Origin: an uncultured delta proteobacterium
Lineage (GTDB): Bacteria; Myxococcota_A; UBA9160; JAFDET01
Reading direction: 5' to 3'
DNA: 34,614 nucleotides
Assembly: GCA_947260035.1 (NCBI GenBank)
Contig: CAMYOO010000058.1
Span: 1-34,614 of the forward strand
Below the pieces are notes generated by a model that was given only the letters and a program-made list of their open reading frames with translations, was not told where the DNA came from and made no database searches. Below, in pieces: positions 29,670 through 34,614 of this stretch; the first letter of the stretch is position 1, and each line of letters begins with the position of its first letter. The position numbers and the translations under genes were made by a program.

Positions 29670-30449
29670 GTGGCCCAGGTGCGCGTGGAGAACCGGGGGC
29701 CCGTCCGCACCCTGGTGATCGACCGCGAAGACCGCCGCAACGCCCTGGATCGCGCCACCCTGGATGAGCTGGAGGCAAGCCTGGACCAGGCCGGCGGGGA
29801 CGCCTCGGTGCGCGCGCTGGTGCTGCGCGGAGCCGGGGAGAAGGCCTTCTGCGCCGGCGCGGACCTCTCCGAGCTGGAGGGCCACGCGTCCATCGAAGAG
29901 AGCCGCCGCCACTTCGACGGCGTGGCGCGCGTGATGCTGGCCATGCACCGTGTACCCCAGCCGGTGATCAGCCGGGTGCAGGGCTACGCCCTGGCCGGCG
30001 GCTGCGGGCTGGCGGTGGCCGCCGACCTGACCCTGGCCGCCGAGAGCGCGGTGCTCGGGCTGCCGGAGATCGGCATTGGACTGCTGCCCATGATGGTTTC
30101 GGCACCGATCCTGCGGGCCGTGGGTAGCCGCAAGGTGGTGCTCGACCTGGTGCTCTCCGGTCGCCGCGTGCGTGCCGACGAGGCGCTGCGGCTGGGACTG
30201 GTGAGCCGGGTGGTGCCCGACGGGGCGCTGGACGGCGCCATCGACGCATTGGCGGACCACCTGGCGGGCCTTTCCCCGGCGGCGTTGCGCATGGGGAAGG
30301 AGGCCGTGTACGGCATGGCCGAGATGGAGTACCAGGCGGCGCTGCGCTACCTGCGCGAGGTGGTGGTGCTGACCTCGCGCACCGAGGACGCCCAGGAAGG
30401 GATCCGCGCGTTCTTCGAGAAGCGCGATCCCGTCTGGAAGGGACGCTAG
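29670..30449 (+). CDS. Enoyl-CoA hydratase/isomerase family protein
   Basis: VLRGAGEKAFCAGADLSELEG..VQGYALAGGCGLAVAADLTLAAESAVLGLPEIGIGLLP crotonase signature; GTG start immediately after preceding stop. Confidence 0.92.
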   Translation: MAQVRVENRGPVRTLVIDREDRRNALDRATLDELEASLDQAGGDASVRALVLRGAGEKAFCAGADLSELEGHASIEESRRHFDGVARVMLAMHRVPQPVISRVQGYALAGGCGLAVAADLTLAAESAVLGLPEIGIGLLPMMVSAPILRAVGSRKVVLDLVLSGRRVRADEALRLGLVSRVVPDGALDGAIDALADHLAGLSPAALRMGKEAVYGMAEMEYQAALRYLREVVVLTSRTEDAQEGIRAFFEKRDPVWKGR

Positions 30450-31247
30450 ATGCCGGACCCGAGCGCAGATCTTCGCGACGCCCTGGGCGCAGCGCGCGCA
30501 TGGCTGGGTGAGTGGGTCGAGGAGGGTCTGGAGACCCGGCTGGTCCCGCCGGCTCCGGCGCCAACGCGCGCGCAGCCGCGGCCCTCGCCGCCAGCCCCCG
30601 AGCAACCGCAACCGCAACCGACTCCGGCCCCGGCCAGCGAAGTGCTGCCGATGGGCGACGAGACTCCGCTGTGGCCGGCCGAGCCCAGCTTGGAGCAGGT
30701 GCGCGAGGCGCTGGGCGAGTGCACGCGCTGCGGCCTGTCCGAGGGCCGCACCCAGATCGTGTTCGGCGACGGCAACCCGGAGGCCGACCTGATGTTCGTG
30801 GGCGAGGGGCCGGGCGAGCAGGAGGACCTGCGCGGGATTCCCTTCTGCGGGCGAGCCGGCGAGCTGCTGACGCGGATGATCGAGGGCGGTCTGGAGATCC
30901 AGCGCAGCTCGGTCTACATCTGCAACATCGTCAAGTGCCGGCCGCCGCGGAACCGCACGCCCCTGGCCGACGAAGTGTCGGCATGCCGGCGCTTCCTGGA
31001 CGGACAGATCGACGCCGTGCGCCCCCGCACCATCGTGGCCCTGGGCAAGCCCGCCACCAGCCTGCTGCTGGGCCGCGACGTGGCGATCAGCCGCGTGCGC
31101 GGGCAGTGGCATGAGTACCGGGGCATCCCGGTCATGCCCACCTTCCATCCCGCCTTCATCCTGCGCCAGTACACCGCCGAGAACCGGCGGCTGGTGTGGG
31201 AGGACTTGAAGGCGGCGTTGGCGAAGTCCCGGGAGAGCCATCCTTAG
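30450..31247 (+). CDS. Uracil-DNA glycosylase, family 4 (Fe-S type)
   Basis: CTRCGLSEGRTQIVFGDGNPEADLMFVGEGPGEQEDLRGIPFCGRAGELL..VYICNIVKCRPPRNRTP..VALGKPATSLLLG..VMPTFHPAFILR; Pro-rich linker before the domain. Confidence 0.93.
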   Translation: MPDPSADLRDALGAARAWLGEWVEEGLETRLVPPAPAPTRAQPRPSPPAPEQPQPQPTPAPASEVLPMGDETPLWPAEPSLEQVREALGECTRCGLSEGRTQIVFGDGNPEADLMFVGEGPGEQEDLRGIPFCGRAGELLTRMIEGGLEIQRSSVYICNIVKCRPPRNRTPLADEVSACRRFLDGQIDAVRPRTIVALGKPATSLLLGRDVAISRVRGQWHEYRGIPVMPTFHPAFILRQYTAENRRLVWEDLKAALAKSRESHP

Positions 31248-31341
31248 GCGGCCGAGCCCCTACGCTCGCCTTCGGCTCACTGCGCGCCCTCGAAGGGGGC
31301 CCGGGGCCAGGGCGACCTCCATTGCCTCGGGCTTGCGGGCC
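31239..31341. repeat. Dispersed intergenic repeat, copy 1
   Basis: Shares identical 41-nt core ccctacgctcgccttcggctcactgcgcgccctcgaagggg (31258-31298) with 32788-32828, plus similar flanks including ctcgggcttgcgggcc. Confidence 0.92.
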
Positions 31342-31376
31342 GCAAGCTCGTTGGCCGCTGCGCAGTCCGGTGGGGC

Positions 31377-31877
31377 TTAGCCCGTTGCGATCGGTTCCGT
31401 GGGGATGGCGGCGGCTTGCTCTTCGCGGAACTTGGCGATGCGCTCGCCGAGCTCGGGGTCGGCGAGAGCGAGGCAGGCGGCGGCCAGCAGCGCGGCGTTC
31501 TTGGCGCCGGCCTTGCCGATGGCCAGCGTGCCCACCGGGATGCCCCCGGGCATCTGCACCGTGGCGAGCAGCGCATCCATGCCGTCCAGGTCCGAGCTGG
31601 GAATGGGAACGCCCAGCACCGGACGCAACGTGTGGGCGGCCACGACGCCCGCCAGGTGAGCGGCGCCCCCTGCGCCGCAGATGAAGGCGCGAATTCCCTC
31701 AGACTCGGCTTCGGTCACGAACCCCACCAGCCGGTCGGGCGTTCGGTGCGCCGAGAGCACGCGGGCCTCGTAGCCGATCCCCAGCTGCTCCAGGGTGTCG
31801 GCGGCCGGCTTCATGACCTCCCAGTCGTTCTTGCTTCCCATCAGAATTGCCACGCGAGCTCGAGTCGACACGTTCAT
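31377..31877 (-). CDS. purE: N5-carboxyaminoimidazole ribonucleotide mutase
   Basis: [111 protein letters not shown]. The longer track ORF runs antisense into aroE. Confidence 0.97.
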   Translation of the reverse strand: MNVSTRARVAILMGSKNDWEVMKPAADTLEQLGIGYEARVLSAHRTPDRLVGFVTEAESEGIRAFICGAGGAAHLAGVVAAHTLRPVLGVPIPSSDLDGMDALLATVQMPGGIPVGTLAIGKAGAKNAALLAAACLALADPELGERIAKFREEQAAAIPTEPIATG

Positions 31878-31916
31878 CCCCCTGCTTGGTGAAGGGGATC
31901 GTAGTACGCTCGGCGC

Positions 31917-32744
31917 GTGTCCGCGTCCGCCCCGATCACACCCCGAACCGGCTTGTGCGGGATCGTGCTGCATCCCGCCGGCCACACCCGCTCGCCCGCC
32001 ATCCACAATGCCGCTTTCCGGGCCCTGGCCCTGGACGCCGTATACCTGGCGTTCGACGTGGTTCCCGAGGCGCTCGGGGCGGCCATCGCCGGCGCGCGGG
32101 CCCTGGGGATCCGGCAGCTCGCGGTATCGCTTCCCCACAAGCAGGCCGTGATGCAGCACCTGGACGAGGTGGACGAGACCGCGCGTGCGATCGGCGCCGT
32201 CAACACCGTCACCCGGGGCGCCGACGGTCGGCTGCTGGGAGCCAATACCGACTGGCTGGGCATCGTGCGCTCCCTCGAGGATCAGCGGCCGCTGTCGGGA
32301 GCCCACGCGGTGGTCCTCGGCGCGGGCGGTACGGCGCGCGCCGCGGTGCATGGCCTGGTGGCGCGCGGTGCGCGGGTCACCGTGCTGAACCGCACCGAGA
32401 GCCGCGGGGCGGCCCTGGCGGCGGAGCTGGGCGCGGCCGCGTCGGGCACCCTGGACGAGCTGGCCGGCCTGGAGCACGACGTACTGGTCAACACCACGTC
32501 CGCGGGACTGGCCGAGGACGCGTCACCCGTGGCGGCGGATGCACTGCGGGCCGACACCCTGGTGCTCGACGCCGTCTACGAACCCGAACGCACGCGCCTG
32601 CTCCGCGACGCCGAAGCGCGGGGCGCCGTGCCGATCTCGGGTCGCTGGATGCTCATCCACCAGGCCGCCGAACAGCTCCGCCTCTGGACCGGCAAGGACG
32701 CCCCGATCGAAGTCATGTACGAGGCGTTCGACAGCAGCACGTAG
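31917..32744 (+). CDS. aroE: Shikimate dehydrogenase
   Basis: HPAGHTRSPAIHNAAFRAL..LAVSLPHKQAVMQHLDEVDETARAIGAVNTV..NTDWLGIVRSL..VVLGAGGTARAAVHGL..LNRTESRG..DAVYEPERTRLL; GTG start. Confidence 0.93.
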   Translation: MSASAPITPRTGLCGIVLHPAGHTRSPAIHNAAFRALALDAVYLAFDVVPEALGAAIAGARALGIRQLAVSLPHKQAVMQHLDEVDETARAIGAVNTVTRGADGRLLGANTDWLGIVRSLEDQRPLSGAHAVVLGAGGTARAAVHGLVARGARVTVLNRTESRGAALAAELGAAASGTLDELAGLEHDVLVNTTSAGLAEDASPVAADALRADTLVLDAVYEPERTRLLRDAEARGAVPISGRWMLIHQAAEQLRLWTGKDAPIEVMYEAFDSST

Positions 32745-32768
32745 CGCCGCGGAGGCGGCGCGCTCAGC

Positions 32769-32871
32769 AATCCTTAGCAGGACAATGCCCTACGCTCGCC
32801 TTCGGCTCACTGCGCGCCCTCGAAGGGGCCCCGGGGCAAAGGCGACTTCCGTCGGCTCGGGCTTGCGGGCC
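32769..32871. repeat. Dispersed intergenic repeat, copy 2
   Basis: Direct-orientation copy of 31239-31341, 1,530 bp away; identical 41-nt core at 32788-32828. Confidence 0.92.
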
Positions 32872-32915
32872 CTAGGCCGGGAGCCCATGAGAACCTGGGT
32901 AGGGCCGCGGGCCTT

Positions 32916-33269
32916 TTAGCCCGTGTAGCCCCACTTCTCCTTGTTGTCGGAGATCTGCTGGGGCGTCGGTGTGGACTTCTCGAGGTGCTCGGGCACCTGC
33001 CGGTCGTCGGCGGCGTCCACGATGTTCGCATTGAGCGGCGTGTCATCGGTGAAGACGTCCGGAACCTGCTCGTCCTCGAAGATGGCCTCCCAGGGGCACT
33101 CCGGCTCGCACACGCCGCAGTTGATGCACTCCTCGGGATCGATGTAGAGCTGATTCGGAAAGGCGTCCGAGGCTTCGCCCGTGTGCTCGTAGATACAATC
33201 CACGGGGCAGACGTCCACGCAGGACTGATCCACGCAATCGCGGCAAAGACGGGTGATCACCCAGGCCAT
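32916..33269 (-). CDS. Ferredoxin, 7Fe/8Fe bacterial type
   Basis: [53 protein letters not shown]: two Fe-S cluster motifs. Confidence 0.94.
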   Translation of the reverse strand: MAWVITRLCRDCVDQSCVDVCPVDCIYEHTGEASDAFPNQLYIDPEECINCGVCEPECPWEAIFEDEQVPDVFTDDTPLNANIVDAADDRQVPEHLEKSTPTPQQISDNKEKWGYTG

Positions 33270-33347
33270 CTTCGTCTCCTATTGGGCGCGCTGATCGAAC
33301 CAGTGGCTTCGGCGATCTGCCGGGCCGCCGCAAGGTCCGTGTCGCTC

Positions 33348-33518
33348 CTACTTCAGCTTCGTCTCTTTGTAGACGACGTGCTTCCGCACGACCGGATCGT
33401 ACTTCTTCAACTCGATCTTGTTGGGCGTCGTCTGCTTGTTCTTGACCGTGGTGTAGAAATGCCCGGTCCCGGCCGACGACTCCAGCTTGATCTTCTCTCG
33501 CTTGCCTTTCTTGGCCAC
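33348..33518 (-). CDS. rpmG: 50S ribosomal protein L33 (Cys-free form)
   Basis: Manual translation: (V/M)[55 protein letters not shown], 56 aa, GTG start; below the ORF track length cutoff. Confidence 0.93.
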   Translation of the reverse strand: MAKKGKREKIKLESSAGTGHFYTTVKNKQTTPNKIELKKYDPVVRKHVVYKETKLK

Positions 33519-33528
33519 GCGCTACTCC

Positions 33529-33858
33529 TCAGCCCGCCGGCTCGGGGGCCGCTTTGCCGCTCTTGGCGAACACCCGGCGACGCTCATCCCCGTCCACCTC
33601 GATGCGGGTGCGCGCGGGGGCGTTGGTGTCCGGATCGACCAGCATGACGTTGGAGATGTCCAGGTAGGCCTCCTGCTCCAGGATGCCTCCGGTGCGGAGC
33701 GCCTTGCGGCCCGGCTTCAGGTGCCGCTTCTGCATGCGCACCTTCTCCACCCGGACCCGGCCGCGCTCGCGGTCCACGGCGATCACGCGGCCCTGCTTGC
33801 CGCGATCGGCCCCGGTGACGACCTGGACCAGGTCTCCTTTGCGAATCCGAAACGCCAT
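33529..33858 (-). CDS. rplX: 50S ribosomal protein L24
   Basis: IRKGDLVQVVTGADRGKQGRVIAVDRERGRVRVEKVRMQKRHLKP..GGILEQEAYLDISNVMLVDP: KOW motif and L24 signature. Confidence 0.93.
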   Translation of the reverse strand: MAFRIRKGDLVQVVTGADRGKQGRVIAVDRERGRVRVEKVRMQKRHLKPGRKALRTGGILEQEAYLDISNVMLVDPDTNAPARTRIEVDGDERRRVFAKSGKAAPEPAG

Positions 33859-34003
33859 CGATGAAAGCCTCGCCTCCGGGACGTCGGAGGGGGCATATCA
33901 GTGCGACACCGTTTACGTTTCGTCAACCCTCCCCGCGGGAAAATGGCCTGTTTCCGGCTCATCGGGGCCCTTTGGGGGCTATCTTTGGCCCTTGGAGGGG
34001 GTG

Positions 34004-34614
34004 ATGCCCAGATTTCTCGTGGTTCTCGCCGTGGCCGTGGCGCTGGGGGTGGGTGCCTGCGCCATCTGGCCCGAGCGTTGGGCCTTCAACGCCCCCATGG
34101 GCAACGCCCTGTTCGGGTGGGAGGAGAACCCGCCGGCAGCCGGCGTCGTGAAGGCGCGCATCCAGGTGCCCGAGGGATTCTCCATCTCCCTCTACGCCAG
34201 CGGGCTGCGCCGGGCCCGAGCACTCCGCTTCACGCCTTCCGGAGACCTGGTGGTGAGCCAGCCCCGCCAGGGACTCGTGACCCTGCTGGCGCGGGATGAC
34301 GACGGGGACGGCGAGCCGGATGGCCGGCGCACCCTGCTGTCCGGCTTGAACCGCGCCTACGGCATCGACTTTCACGAGGGCTGGCTGTACGTGGCCGAGA
34401 CGAACGCCGTCGGCCGGATCCGCTACGACGCCGAGGCGCGCGACGTCTCCGGCGAGTTCGAGCGCGTGGTGACCGGCCTGCCCGGCGGAGGCAATCACTG
34501 GACCCGCAGCCTGCGCTTCGGCCCCGACGGCTGGATGTACGTCTCGATCGGCTCGAGCTGCAACGTCTGCGAGGAGCAGGACGAACGCCGCGCCAGCCTG
34601 ATGCGCTTCCGGCC
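34004..34614 (+). CDS. Partial lipoprotein, L-sorbosone/PQQ-type sugar dehydrogenase-like beta-propeller; runs off right edge
   Basis: Manual translation MPRFLVVLAVAVALGVGACAIWPERW..VPEGFSISLYASGLRRARALRFTPSGDLVVSQPRQGLVTLLARDDDGDGEPD..YGIDFHEGWLYVAETNAVGRIRYD..LPGGGNHWTRSLRFGPDGWMYVSIGSSCNVCEEQDERRASLMRF; lipobox VGAC; GGAGGGGG upstream. Confidence 0.85.
   Translation, partial: MPRFLVVLAVAVALGVGACAIWPERWAFNAPMGNALFGWEENPPAAGVVKARIQVPEGFSISLYASGLRRARALRFTPSGDLVVSQPRQGLVTLLARDDDGDGEPDGRRTLLSGLNRAYGIDFHEGWLYVAETNAVGRIRYDAEARDVSGEFERVVTGLPGGGNHWTRSLRFGPDGWMYVSIGSSCNVCEEQDERRASLMRFR

Noticed and set aside
27434-31241. 777-aa plus-strand ORF (27434..29767) and 1173-aa minus-strand ORF (27720..31241)
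   Set aside because: Shadow frames of the J protein, heme-redoxin fusion, enoyl-CoA hydratase and glycosylase genes; Arg/Pro- or Gln/His-rich with no domain signal.
31878-32477. N-terminal extension of the purE ORF (31377..32477)
   Set aside because: The extension is antisense to aroE; the real PurE starts at the ATG at 31877.

Overview
GC-rich bacterial chromosomal window, probably from a myxobacterial-like or other deltaproteobacterial-grade lineage (judged from gene content only). Most of it is housekeeping: pyrD/pyrK/rimI/ntrX/ntrY, lpxC, ruvBAC/yebC, purE, aroE, a ferredoxin, rpmG, rplX, an enoyl-CoA hydratase and a family-4 uracil-DNA glycosylase. Less routine items are: a RAYT-like Y1 transposase with a consensus sigma70 promoter; a giant (~2.63 kaa) TPR protein split by an apparent single-nt frameshift; a membrane Ser/Thr kinase with a long alpha-solenoid repeat region; an FG-GAP/VCBS secreted protein; a lid-less Hsp70 paired with a J-domain/TPR protein; a predicted lipoprotein fusing two thioredoxin-fold domains to a six-heme cytochrome c module; a sigma54-type promoter upstream of lpxC; a 46-bp near-perfect inverted repeat; and a ~100-bp repeat present twice around purE-aroE. 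Both ends cut through genes: a membrane protein on the left and a sorbosone/PQQ-dehydrogenase-like lipoprotein on the right. I saw no rRNA, tRNA, CRISPR array, prophage or defence island. All family calls come from reading motifs; no database search was run.
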